Of a DNA stretch of 21,140 nt, positions 1-7,661 are shown in pieces. The translations under genes were made by a program, and so were the position numbers. How positions within the stretch are numbered: position 1 is the first letter of the stretch; every line of letters starts with the position of its first letter. The stretch lies in NCBI GenBank assembly GCA_900539115.1, contig UQAQ01000047.1, forward strand, positions 1 through 21,140. Direction: 5' to 3'. The notes beneath the pieces are model-generated. The model saw only the letters and a program-made list of their open reading frames with translations, was not told the DNA's origin and did no database searches. This stretch comes from an uncultured Roseburia sp. GTDB taxonomy: Bacteria; Bacillota; Clostridia; Lachnospirales; Lachnospiraceae.

Positions 1-77
1 AGCGTCTTTAGACGCAGGCAGGGAACAGCGGCTTATAGCCGCAGAACAAACCACCGGCTAAGCCGGTGGTCATGATT
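1..77 (+). mobile_element. Probable end of an IS200/IS605-family (TnpB-type) element: three tandem hairpins
   Basis: Three perfect stem-loops follow one another: 2-7 with 10-15 (GCGTCT/AGACGC, 2-nt loop), 28-33 with 37-42 (GCGGCT/AGCCGC, 3-nt loop), and 50-59 with 61-70 (ACCACCGGCT/AGCCGGTGGT, essentially one long palindrome). A subterminal GC-rich palindrome preceded by compact hairpins is typical of the right end of IS200/IS605 elements, where it is bound by TnpA and forms part of the omega (guide) RNA of TnpB. The element body would lie to the left of the window and read toward flgE. No T-tract follows either side of the last hairpin, so a plain terminator is a poor explanation. The family call rests on remembered resemblance of the CCACCGGC/GCCGGTGG palindrome and cannot be confirmed without the rest of the element; the exact boundary is uncertain. 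Confidence 0.5.
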
Positions 78-92
78 AGAAAATTATTCTTT

Positions 93-1541
93 TTAACGTT
101 TCAGATTGATCAATTCTTCCAACATCGTATCGGATGTCGTAATTGTACGGGAGTTTGCCTGAAATCCACGCTGCGTCGTGATCATATTCGTAAACTCAGT
201 AGCAAGGTCTACATCTGACATTTCAAGTGCACCTACGGAAAAACTTCCAACTTCAGTAATATCCTGGCCAATTCCATCAAAATCACCGGAGTTCAGTGTT
301 GCTGCAAACAAACTGTTTCCGGCAGCTTCCAAGCCAGATGGGTTAGCAAATGACGCTACTGCAATCTGCCCAAGCAGTTTATCATCTCCATTGCTGTATA
401 CAGCATAGATTTTTCCATCGGTTCCGATTGAAAATCCGTTCAAAGTACCTGCTGCATTACCTGCATTGTGTCCGTCAGCGTCACCACGTTCCGGTTTTAC
501 AGTAGAAGTTCCTTTTGTAGCATACATCGTAAGCCCGGAAAAATCGATATTAACACCACCTACCGGGAACGCATTGTTTTCTGTGTTTCCATCGTTTAAC
601 GTTAAGTTCAGCATTCCTTCCACTTCACCGGAAACACTTACGAATTCACCCGAAGAACCATTAAATGTTAAAAGGGATGTACTCGCTGCAAATGTGATTG
701 TACCATCCGGATCTACGGTATAGTTCAATGGACTCTGTCCACCAAAGCTGACGTACTGGTTTGTCGTACTGTAAACGGTATTTCCACTGGCATCCACAGT
801 CGCCTGCTTCAAAATGGAATTTCCTTTGGAATCCATGATATCCGTAATTCCTACCGTGTATTCATTGTCTGTTGTCGCATTGGCTTTCATAACAGACAAT
901 TTTGCAGTAAACAGATTACCGACATTGTCATAAAAACTGACAGAAATCGGATATCCCGCTCCATCTGCACTATAGGTTACCTGTTTGTCTTTGCTGTCAA
1001 TATTACCGGATAATGTAACATTTGTTGTGGCTGCCGGCTCTGCATTTTGATTTTCCGGAGACATCAACTGTAAGGTATCTGCCGTATCCTTACGAATTTC
1101 ACCATTGGCATCCACACCCCATCCGAGTACGGAAGCTCCGTTTGTCGTACAGTACAGTGTACCCGCTGCATCGATGTCAAAACATCCGGATTTTGTAAAA
1201 TATGTACTTCCGTTGCTTCTTACAACAAAAAATGCATCCCCGTTTATCATCAGATCCATACCTCTATCGGTACGGTTTGTTGCGCCGGTTCCACTCATAT
1301 TTACGCTAATGGATGCTACATTGGATCCCAAACCGATCTGAACGGCATTTCTTCCGGCTGCTCCTGTCGTCGCATTCGGACCGGAAGCTCCCTGTGTCGT
1401 TTGATAAAACACATCCGTAAAGTTTACCGAACTGGAACGAAATCCTACCGTATTTACGTTTGCGATATTGTTACCAATTACATCCATCTTTGTCTGGTGT
1501 ACTTTCAATCCTGATACACCGGACCACAATGATCTCATCAT
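93..1541 (-). CDS. flgE: Flagellar hook protein FlgE
   Basis: This is the structural subunit of the external flagellar hook, 482 residues. The N-terminus has the rod/hook signature with MRSLWSGVSGLKVHQTKMD followed by the NNIANVNTVGFR motif (residues 24-35), and the C-terminus has the matching heptad-rich segment ending in TQRGFQANSRTITTSDTMLEELINLKR-type sequence. The central part is the FlgE D1/D2 region. The start is the first of two ATGs, preceded by GGAGGG about 9-10 nt away; this aligns with the short N-terminus of other FlgE proteins. The only two cysteines in the protein are C120 and C131, in the beta-hairpin motif that is usually GxFxxDxxGxLV, which is unusual for an exported flagellar protein (see findings). 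It is the last flagellar gene in the window and ends 23 bases from the mobile-element-like palindrome. Confidence 0.97.
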   Translation of the reverse strand: MMRSLWSGVSGLKVHQTKMDVIGNNIANVNTVGFRSSSVNFTDVFYQTTQGASGPNATTGAAGRNAVQIGLGSNVASISVNMSGTGATNRTDRGMDLMINGDAFFVVRSNGSTYFTKSGCFDIDAAGTLYCTTNGASVLGWGVDANGEIRKDTADTLQLMSPENQNAEPAATTNVTLSGNIDSKDKQVTYSADGAGYPISVSFYDNVGNLFTAKLSVMKANATTDNEYTVGITDIMDSKGNSILKQATVDASGNTVYSTTNQYVSFGGQSPLNYTVDPDGTITFAASTSLLTFNGSSGEFVSVSGEVEGMLNLTLNDGNTENNAFPVGGVNIDFSGLTMYATKGTSTVKPERGDADGHNAGNAAGTLNGFSIGTDGKIYAVYSNGDDKLLGQIAVASFANPSGLEAAGNSLFAATLNSGDFDGIGQDITEVGSFSVGALEMSDVDLATEFTNMITTQRGFQANSRTITTSDTMLEELINLKR

Positions 1542-1656
1542 AATGAATCACCCTCCATTTTCTGATTCCTGCATTTGTTAATCCCCTCTGTCAGTCAGGG
1601 ATTATCATGCCTCCTGTTAAGGGCCGGCATGGTTTCATTTTCTTTCTGCTGCAATT
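1542..1656 (-). other. Structured intergenic leader of flgE
   Basis: This 115-base gap between the flagellar operon protein and flgE is long for this operon, where most gaps are under 35 bases. It carries two adjacent stem-loops: 1579-1585 with 1598-1604 (TAATCCC/GGGATTA, 12-nt loop) and 1606-1611 with 1626-1631 (CATGCC/GGCATG, 14-nt loop). Neither is followed by a U-tract in the direction of transcription, so terminator function is unlikely. A tiny ORF (1548-1574, MQESENGG) with an AGAGGGG Shine-Dalgarno placed inside the first stem ends six bases before the flgE start. A post-transcriptional role is inference. Confidence 0.4.
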
Positions 1657-2046
1657 TTAATTAATGATCGCTCCATCGATATTGGTAAAAACTGCATTTG
1701 AAGTATCATTGACCGCAGTGACGATTGTTTTATTCTTCACATTCAAAATAAATGCAAGATCATCTACCATAACAAGAGATTCCGTCATGCCCTTTTCCTC
1801 AGCCCGATCTACCGCCTCTTCCAGACGTGCCTGCTGTTCTTTCGTCATAGAAATATTTCTTGTCTCCAAGCGTCTTGCCGCATGTTTGGAAAATCGAACA
1901 CGATCTGCTGTGCTCTGTAACACTTCTCCAAACGTTGTAGATTTTTCACCGGTCTTTGATGCTGTTTGATTTGTTTTTTGTTCTGCTGCATTTATTTTAT
2001 GCCGCATTTCATCGATGGAAGCAAAGTTACTGTTATTGATATTCAT
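1657..2046 (-). CDS. Flagellar operon protein, TIGR02530 type
   Basis: A small soluble protein of 129 residues from the ATG at 2046, sitting between flgD and flgE, where Firmicutes commonly encode the conserved 'flagellar operon protein' of the TIGR02530 family. The hallmark C-terminal half is visible: SKHAARRLETRNI, then LEEAVDRAEEKGMTESLVM, then VDDLAFILNVKNKTIVTAV and a final VFTNIDGAIIN. The N-terminal third is polar and probably disordered. An in-frame GTG at 2058 overlaps the AGGAGGTG Shine-Dalgarno and so is not a believable start; the ATG at 2046 has AGGAGG at about 11 nt. Its biochemical role is not established to my knowledge; location suggests a part in hook assembly or export. Confidence 0.85.
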   Translation of the reverse strand: MNINNSNFASIDEMRHKINAAEQKTNQTASKTGEKSTTFGEVLQSTADRVRFSKHAARRLETRNISMTKEQQARLEEAVDRAEEKGMTESLVMVDDLAFILNVKNKTIVTAVNDTSNAVFTNIDGAIIN

Positions 2047-2077
2047 CGCTTTGTCCACCTCCTAAAGAATGATCGTT

Positions 2078-2857
2078 TCATTCTGTCGTCGTGTCATCTT
2101 CATCCTTGGAAATGCCACTTTCTGTCACTTTTACCGTAACTTTATCTGTAATCGTCGTATTATATGGATCGTCAAAGCACAACGCCAGTTTGTATGTTCC
2201 GTTATCCAGATTTTCAAAAGCCCCCGGTGCAATAGACAATACTCCGTTGTTGTAAGACAAATAGTCGGATTTAATATATTCTCCATTTAACATAACGGCT
2301 ACACTGCTTGCTGCATAGTTTCCGCTGCCAAGGTTGATATTAATATCGACCATACTTTTGTTTGATTTGTCATAAACCGCTTCCGTCTGCTCTGCAACAG
2401 GAAGATATTTTGCCACATCTGCATAGGATTGTTTTACTTCTACCAAATCATCAATAGAGTATAATTGTCCGTTTACAGATAATTGTGCGGTTCCGTTTTT
2501 TACAGCAATGTAATCAACTACACCCTGTACTTCGGTAATACTTCCATTTGTACTCTTTGTATTAAGAACAACGGCTTTACCAACCAATCCAAACGCCTGT
2601 GAATTTACAGCAGTTTCGTTCAGATTCTGCATCTGTTCCAATGCTGAGAACTGTGCGAGCTGTGCAATAAACTGAGTATCCTTCTCCGGCTCAAGCGGAT
2701 CCTGATTTTTCATCTGACACACCAAAAGCTGCAAGAATTCATCTTTTCCAAGTTCTCCTCCTACGGCACGATCCGATGACTGCGACTCATTGACTCTGTT
2801 TTTATCAAAACTCAGATCATTCAGTCCTGTCACAATACCATCCAATGATGTTGCCAT
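2078..2857 (-). CDS. flgD: Flagellar hook assembly (cap) protein FlgD
   Basis: FlgD forms the transient cap under which FlgE polymerises. The protein has 259 residues. The conserved FlgD N-terminal motif lies at about residues 37-78 (GKDEFLQLLVCQMKNQDPLE, then FIAQLAQFSALEQM). It is followed by a beta-rich region with LVGKAVVLNT and a C-terminal half resembling the FlgD Ig-like/tudor segments (DNGTYKLALCFDD). The tail is acidic (DEDDTTTE). The start has AAGGAGG seven bases upstream, and only 18 bases separate it from the fliK stop, so the two are co-transcribed. A six-base inverted repeat spans the stop codon region but is too weak to call a terminator. Confidence 0.96.
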   Translation of the reverse strand: MATSLDGIVTGLNDLSFDKNRVNESQSSDRAVGGELGKDEFLQLLVCQMKNQDPLEPEKDTQFIAQLAQFSALEQMQNLNETAVNSQAFGLVGKAVVLNTKSTNGSITEVQGVVDYIAVKNGTAQLSVNGQLYSIDDLVEVKQSYADVAKYLPVAEQTEAVYDKSNKSMVDININLGSGNYAASSVAVMLNGEYIKSDYLSYNNGVLSIAPGAFENLDNGTYKLALCFDDPYNTTITDKVTVKVTESGISKDEDDTTTE

Positions 2858-2875
2858 GTGTTCGCCTCCTTTTTA

Positions 2876-4189
2876 CTATGCAGTATAATCCACAATACTT
2901 TCTCCATCCTGTCGTTCTGTCTCTGTTTCCTGAGAAACATTATCCCCATCCAATGCCTGTTCTCCGGCATCGACGCGAAAACGTTTGGCAGAACCTTTTT
3001 TCTGATCAAAGTTATGATTGTTTGAATCTTCCTGGTTTTTGAATCCAAAATTGGATACATTTACTTCTACCGATTCTACTTTCAAGCCTTGACTTTCGAG
3101 ATTTTCCCGCAATACAACCAGCTGGCTCTCCAGTGCTTCTTTTGCCATTTCATTCTGAACCGTAAGTGTCGCTGTCGCAACGCCCTGATTGGATGAAACG
3201 CTCAAATGCACTCGTCCGAGAGATTCCGGATTCAACTGCAGTTCCATACTTGTTGTCTGTGGCAGTACACGAATGCGGATATGGTTCACTACCTGATCTA
3301 CGATCTCCTGCATGGAAACCTGACGGATCTCTGCATTTTCCGTACCCGGTTCAAACGCCTGCGTCAGTCTGTCCACAAATGCCGGTAACGAATTTTCCGG
3401 TTCTGCCGCCGGCTGGGAACCGGTTTGTGAATCCTGCGCAAAAGCATCCGATTGTCCGGATTCGTTTGAAACTTCTACAGTGACCGGAACACTTTCGTCT
3501 TGTGAAACCGTTACTGCAGACGTATCAGTCACCGAATCTGCTTCTACATCTGTCTGCTTCTGTGTTTGTTCCGGAATATTTTTATTTTCCGTTATTGCTT
3601 CTGTCAGATTTTGCAAAAAATTCTGCATGTCCTGTGAATCCTGAGGCACTTCGGAAACCTGTTCCAAAATTTCAGAAATTCCCTGTGTGATCTGCGTCCA
3701 ATCAGAAGTAAGTTCATCCGATACAAGCATTGCACTGGAATCTTCCACACCATGCATCTCCAAAATGAGTGCATTGATATTCGAAGTGTTACCCGTCGCC
3801 TGTAACTGTTGTGCACCGGTAACATCCACGATCAGATCCATCGGTGTGATTCCGAGCTGCTCCAGCAGATCTTCCACATCTTCTTTGGAAAGACCAAAGA
3901 CATTTTGCAGCAGCGTGGTTACTTTTTCCGCAATTTCTTCTGTCGGCATCTCGTTTTCCACAGGTGTCTGGTTTTTGTCCGCTTTGACCGTAATCTTATG
4001 GGAATCAAAACCATCGGTTATTTCTTTCTTCCCGGAAGTCTTTACATTCGCCGGCTGTGCTTTTTCCGATGTGTTTGCCGTGTTTTTTGAAAAATAATTT
4101 TCAAACGACTTATCTTTTACGGATGCACTTTTGTCCATGCCTCGGGATTGTACTGCCTGTACATTTAAAGAAATGTTAGCTGTCTTCAT
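2876..4189 (-). CDS. fliK: Flagellar hook-length control protein FliK
   Basis: FliK is the secreted molecular ruler that measures the hook and switches export specificity by acting on FlhB. This 437-residue protein has the expected architecture: a long polar N-terminal and central region rich in Q, E, S and T (residues about 1-285), with no hydrophobic segment, and a compact Flg_hook C-terminal domain at about 295-385. The family motif LNPESLGRVHLS is at 319-330, followed by the predicted helix that ends in LRENLESQGLKVESVEV. The remaining 50 residues are a charged tail. Start: AAAGGAGG four bases before ATG. It is the first gene behind the sigma-28-type promoter at 4236-4262. N-terminal sequence is poorly conserved in this family; the call rests on the C-terminal domain and position. 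Confidence 0.93.
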   Translation of the reverse strand: MKTANISLNVQAVQSRGMDKSASVKDKSFENYFSKNTANTSEKAQPANVKTSGKKEITDGFDSHKITVKADKNQTPVENEMPTEEIAEKVTTLLQNVFGLSKEDVEDLLEQLGITPMDLIVDVTGAQQLQATGNTSNINALILEMHGVEDSSAMLVSDELTSDWTQITQGISEILEQVSEVPQDSQDMQNFLQNLTEAITENKNIPEQTQKQTDVEADSVTDTSAVTVSQDESVPVTVEVSNESGQSDAFAQDSQTGSQPAAEPENSLPAFVDRLTQAFEPGTENAEIRQVSMQEIVDQVVNHIRIRVLPQTTSMELQLNPESLGRVHLSVSSNQGVATATLTVQNEMAKEALESQLVVLRENLESQGLKVESVEVNVSNFGFKNQEDSNNHNFDQKKGSAKRFRVDAGEQALDGDNVSQETETERQDGESIVDYTA

Positions 4190-4235
4190 GTTTCCTCCTT
4201 TCCGGGTGTGTCATCACCCAAATCATCCACTATAT

Positions 4236-4262
4236 ATATCGGTCAAAAAGCCATGGTTTTTA
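4236..4262 (-). promoter_or_regulatory. Sigma-28 (SigD/FliA)-type promoter upstream of fliK
   Basis: On the minus strand the sequence reads TAAA (4262-4259), exactly 15 nt, then ACCGATAT (4243-4236). This matches the Gram-positive sigma-D consensus TAAA-N15-GCCGATAT at all but one base. The expected start of transcription is near 4229, giving a leader of about 40 bases to fliK. The promoter sits inside a near-perfect inverted repeat, 4240-4249 with 4257-4266 (one mismatch in ten pairs, loop GCCATGG), so the -35 lies in one arm and the -10 begins in the other. Confidence 0.75.
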
Positions 4263-4275
4263 ACCGTTGTGGGCA

Positions 4276-5022
4276 CTATTTTGCCGTCATTTTTGTCGTG
4301 ATCTGAGCCGCCGTCTCAGGTGTCATCGCTGCCAAAATAGCAGAACTCTTGGACTCTGTCATGCTGTCCAAAATCGAAGCGACAAGATCAAGATCTCCCG
4401 TCATGGTTTCCAGCACTGCTGCAGCCTTATCCGGATCCATCTTACTGTACATCGTCGCCTGTTTGGTAATCTTGGCTGTATACGTCAGATCTTTTACGAC
4501 ATCTTTATAAATCGCAGCGGCGTTATCCGGATCAATTTCTTCGTAATATTGCTTGTATTCGGATATGTCCGGTGCCTTATCATTGTAAACAACATTTTCA
4601 TCAAATTTCTTTACACGCTGCTCAAATGACTTTTGCTGCTCTTCAAACTTTTTCAATCGTTCGACTTCTTTTTTTAGCTGCGTCACTTCATCTGCACTGG
4701 CAGAATTGGTACTTTTCAGCGAAGCTAATTCATTTTCCAGCTGCTTGATGCGTGCATTTGCCTCATCAATATTGGTATAACCGTTTGCCTGGCTGTTAGA
4801 ACCATCATCCGGCAAAATACGGTTGATCACCGGCACATCTTTGATCACCGGTGCCAATACCTCACTTCCGAAATTTCCGACATCCATTTTGATCAATACA
4901 CCAAATATTCCAAGCCAGATCAATACGATCGCAATTACGATCAATATCGTAAGCAGTTTGCTTCCACCGCTTTCTTCCTGTGCAACTTCTACATTTCTAT
5001 CTTTTTTCTTCTTTCTAGCCAT
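4276..5022 (-). CDS. MotE/YlxF-like membrane coiled-coil flagellar protein
   Basis: A 248-residue protein in the fliJ-fliK interval, the position of ylxF in Bacillus. The order of parts is: a very basic start (ARKKKKDR), one transmembrane segment at about 22-45, a short linker, a coiled coil at about 86-144 (repeated LExELxxLK and KKEVERLKKFEEQQ patterns), and a C-terminal helical domain at about 160-245 resembling the MgtE intracellular N domain (two repeats of the MxPDKAAAVLExM type, at 194-208 and 232-246). This arrangement matches proteins annotated MotE, chaperones of the motor protein MotC, and YlxF. The Shine-Dalgarno AAAGGA lies inside the last codons of fliJ. A direct role in motor assembly is inferred from context. 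Confidence 0.82.
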   Translation of the reverse strand: MARKKKKDRNVEVAQEESGGSKLLTILIVIAIVLIWLGIFGVLIKMDVGNFGSEVLAPVIKDVPVINRILPDDGSNSQANGYTNIDEANARIKQLENELASLKSTNSASADEVTQLKKEVERLKKFEEQQKSFEQRVKKFDENVVYNDKAPDISEYKQYYEEIDPDNAAAIYKDVVKDLTYTAKITKQATMYSKMDPDKAAAVLETMTGDLDLVASILDSMTESKSSAILAAMTPETAAQITTKMTAK

Positions 5023-5027
5023 AATCT

Positions 5028-5480
5028 CTAAATCCTTTCTGTCGAATTTGAATAGGTGTAACTTACCAGTTCATCCACTTCTTTTTGTTCTTTCTGCAAT
5101 TCTTCTTTTTGAAATTTTTCCCATGCTTTTTCGCGTAGTTTTTCAAAAATCTTCCGTTCTTTCATCGCTTCTGTTAATTTTTTTCTCGCCTGCTCCACTT
5201 CTGCTTCACAACGAACAATGACATTATTTTGTAATTCAATATACGTTTCTAAAATTTCACTATCCTGCTTGATTTTCTTTATTTTTACAATCGTTAAACT
5301 TTCCTGCAATTCACCTTTTAAAAGTTCATCATTGGCCCGCAGCCGGTTTTGCAGAATTTCCAGTTTTTCCTGTTCCTGTAACAATCTGGCATTTGCCTGT
5401 GCATATTCGTTTTTTGCCTGTGTTTCAAGTTTTTCTTTCATTTGCAATATATTCTGCATCGAAAACCGAAACCGTCCCAT
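5028..5480 (-). CDS. fliJ: Flagellar export protein FliJ
   Basis: FliJ is the small coiled-coil stalk of the flagellar type III export ATPase, acting with FliI and FliH. The 150-residue product starts with the typical RFRFSMQNILQMKEKLE, is almost entirely alpha-helical and rich in E, K and Q, and has the expected length (about 147 in Bacillus). Charged heptads run from about 10 to 135. It begins two bases after the fliI stop with a GGATGGTG Shine-Dalgarno, and its last codons hold the ribosome binding site for the MotE-like gene, so the three are translationally close. FliJ sequences diverge widely; identification depends on N-terminal motif, helical content and gene order. Confidence 0.92.
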   Translation of the reverse strand: MGRFRFSMQNILQMKEKLETQAKNEYAQANARLLQEQEKLEILQNRLRANDELLKGELQESLTIVKIKKIKQDSEILETYIELQNNVIVRCEAEVEQARKKLTEAMKERKIFEKLREKAWEKFQKEELQKEQKEVDELVSYTYSNSTERI

Positions 5481-5482
5481 GG

Positions 5483-6814
5483 TTATTCACCATCCTCACT
5501 GAAAATATCAAGCATTTGCTGAAGAGATTCTTCAAATGTATACTTCTCATCGGTCTGCTGCTGTAAAAAAGCATTTACGGCACGGATCTTATCAATCGCA
5601 AAGTCAATGTCCGGATTAGATCCCGCTTTATAGGCTCCGATATTGATCAGGTCTTCTGCCTCCTGATATGTCGCCAGCACCTGCTTCATCTTTCCGGCAG
5701 CTACTTTGTGTTCCTTCGTGATAATCGAACTCATGACACGCGATATACTCTGAAGTATATCAATTGCCGGATAATGATTCTTATGCGCCATCTGTCTTGA
5801 AAGCACAATATGACCATCTAAAATTCCTCGTGCCGTATCGGTAATCGGCTCGTTGAAATCGTCTCCATCGACAAGAACCGTATAGAGGCCCGTGATGGAA
5901 CCACGATCAGAATTTCCTGCGCGTTCAAGCAGTTTCGGCATCTGCGCGTACACACTCGGTGGATAACCTCGCGATACCGGCGGTTCTCCGGATGCCAGCC
6001 CAATCTCCCTCTGTGCCATTGAGAAACGCGTCAGGGAATCCATCATAAGTAATACATCTTTTCCCTGATCTCGAAAATATTCTGCAATCGCCGTCGCCGT
6101 CTGTGCCGCCTTTTTACGGATCAACGCCGGTTTATCCGATGTTGCCACAACAACGACAGAACGTCTCATTCCTTCTTCTCCCAGATCTCGTTCAATAAAT
6201 TCCCTTACTTCACGTCCACGCTCTCCGATCAGCGCGATTACGTTAATGTCTGCCTTCGTATTTCTGGCAAACATACCCATTAGTGTACTCTTTCCCACAC
6301 CACTTCCCGCAAAAATTCCAATTCTCTGGCCTTTTCCTATCGTAAGGAGTCCATCTACCGCTTTTACTCCCAGTGTCAACACTTCATCTATAATCTTTCT
6401 GCTAAGAGGATCCGGCGGTGCCGCTTCTACGGAATAATGAGCACAATCTGCCCCAAGACTGTCGGCATTCATCGGTTCTCCTACACCATCTAATGTCAGT
6501 CCCAGAAGTTCTTCACTTACCGGCACCTGAAGCGGCGCGCCGGTATTTTCGACCCAGCTTCCGAGTCCGACACCTTCGACGTTATCGTAAGGCATTAAAA
6601 GGACACGGTCATCCCGGAATCCAACCACTTCGGCTTTTACGACACCGGCTGCTGAATTCGACCGTATCAAACATAAGTCATTCAATTTTGCCATCGGACC
6701 AATTGATTCAATGGTAAGTCCAACCACTTTCGCCACCTTTCCGAGATGTTTCACATAACTTCGATCCAAAAGTGCCTCATAGCGGTCAAAGTGAATTTTT
6801 TCGGATAGTTCCAT
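5483..6814 (-). CDS. fliI: Flagellum-specific ATPase FliI
   Basis: FliI is the F1-beta-like hexameric ATPase that energises and orders export of flagellar subunits. Visible motifs, counted from the ATG at 6814 (443 residues): Walker A GSGVGKST at 170-177, Walker B VLLMMD at 254-259 followed by SLTRFSMAQREIGLASGEPP, and YPPSVYAQMPKLLERAG, all characteristic of type III export ATPases. The N-terminal beta-barrel domain and the C-terminal helical domain are full length. The upstream in-frame ATG at 6826 lacks a proper Shine-Dalgarno, whereas the ATG at 6814 has GAGGG five bases before it and matches the usual family length. It follows fliH after about 22 bases. Confidence 0.96.
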   Translation of the reverse strand: MELSEKIHFDRYEALLDRSYVKHLGKVAKVVGLTIESIGPMAKLNDLCLIRSNSAAGVVKAEVVGFRDDRVLLMPYDNVEGVGLGSWVENTGAPLQVPVSEELLGLTLDGVGEPMNADSLGADCAHYSVEAAPPDPLSRKIIDEVLTLGVKAVDGLLTIGKGQRIGIFAGSGVGKSTLMGMFARNTKADINVIALIGERGREVREFIERDLGEEGMRRSVVVVATSDKPALIRKKAAQTATAIAEYFRDQGKDVLLMMDSLTRFSMAQREIGLASGEPPVSRGYPPSVYAQMPKLLERAGNSDRGSITGLYTVLVDGDDFNEPITDTARGILDGHIVLSRQMAHKNHYPAIDILQSISRVMSSIITKEHKVAAGKMKQVLATYQEAEDLINIGAYKAGSNPDIDFAIDKIRAVNAFLQQQTDEKYTFEESLQQMLDIFSEDGE

Positions 6815-6836
6815 AGTTTCCCTCATTTCCGTTTTT

Positions 6837-7661
6837 TTAGGAATGAACTAACATTTTTAAATCCCGGATCAGTGTATCCAGCTGTGTCTGAAAACCACAG
6901 TCTACCATCTGGCTCTGCGTCTCGATAACACACTGTCCCTTTTCCAGTCCTTTTTCTTCTACCAGCTCAAGGCTGACGCCTTCTCCGAGTTCCTGTAAAA
7001 TCTTTTCTTTATTGCTCTCGACTTCATAAATATCATCCCCGGATACCCGGATACAATATTTGTCAGAAGGTTCCAAATCTCGAATCGTCGTCTGAATCAG
7101 ATATAAAATCAGATCATCACGGTCTTCGATCAGAACCCCCGTCAATTTTTGAAGCAGGGCAATCAACACATCGACATATTTTTTCTCAATCCCATCGACG
7201 TATTCTTCCAATTCGCGTTTCTGGTTTCTTGCCGTATCATCGAGTTCTTTTTCCCGCTGAGCGATTTCCTGCTCCGCTTGCTGCCAGCCTTCCTGATATC
7301 CCTGGTTTCGGCCGTCCTCTACTGCCCGCTGCATCTCTTCCTGAATCTGCCGGGATGCCTCGCTTCGCATCTGCTCTGTCTCTTTCTTGGCCTCTTCAAT
7401 GAGAAACTCTGCTTCTTCTTTTGTTCTCTCATATTCTTCTTCCGAAATATTTTCCGGCTTTGCCTCATTATTTTCCTTTTTTTGTAAAGACAAAATTGCT
7501 TTTTCCGCTTCCTGCTGGCCGATGGTTTCTATCGAAATCCCACCATCTTTTCCCAGCGGAATAAAATTGTCTTTTTTGTCATTGTTGTTGATCTTTACCA
7601 TATCGGATGGATGGAGATCTACAAACTGGTACTTAATTAAATTAGACAACGATCTCGTCAC
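6837..7661 (-). CDS. fliH: Flagellar assembly protein FliH
   Basis: FliH is the peripheral stalk and regulator of FliI. The 274-residue frame has a conserved N-terminus SNLIKYQFVDL, a long charged coiled coil at about 65-150 (EEEYERTKEEAEFLIEEA, MQRAVEDGRNQGYQEGW with small-residue GxxxG-like spacing), and a C-terminal V-ATPase subunit-E-like domain (DVLIALLQKLTGVLIEDR, CVIETQSQMVDCGFQTQLDTLIRDLK). It overlaps the 3' end of fliG by 20 bases. The start is uncertain: GTG at 7661 has AAGGGG five bases upstream, while TTG at 7649, giving MSNLIKYQ, has the very strong GGAGGTGA about nine bases upstream. The second would be a rare TTG start and fits family N-termini well; both are non-ATG. Confidence 0.92.
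   Translation of the reverse strand: MTRSLSNLIKYQFVDLHPSDMVKINNNDKKDNFIPLGKDGGISIETIGQQEAEKAILSLQKKENNEAKPENISEEEYERTKEEAEFLIEEAKKETEQMRSEASRQIQEEMQRAVEDGRNQGYQEGWQQAEQEIAQREKELDDTARNQKRELEEYVDGIEKKYVDVLIALLQKLTGVLIEDRDDLILYLIQTTIRDLEPSDKYCIRVSGDDIYEVESNKEKILQELGEGVSLELVEEKGLEKGQCVIETQSQMVDCGFQTQLDTLIRDLKMLVHS

Noticed and set aside
50..70. Palindrome as the terminator of flgE
   Set aside because: No U-tract follows on the minus strand (TTGTTCTG), and two more hairpins stand directly beside it, which fits a mobile-element end better.
2060..2085. Inverted repeat GAATGA/TCATTC across the flgD stop
   Set aside because: Six pairs, AT-rich, followed by only three T; downstream genes are clearly in the same operon.
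4204..4219. Short hairpin (GGGTG/CACCC) upstream of the fliK ribosome binding site
   Set aside because: Only five pairs; too weak to claim a function, though it falls in the leader of the sigma-28 transcript.
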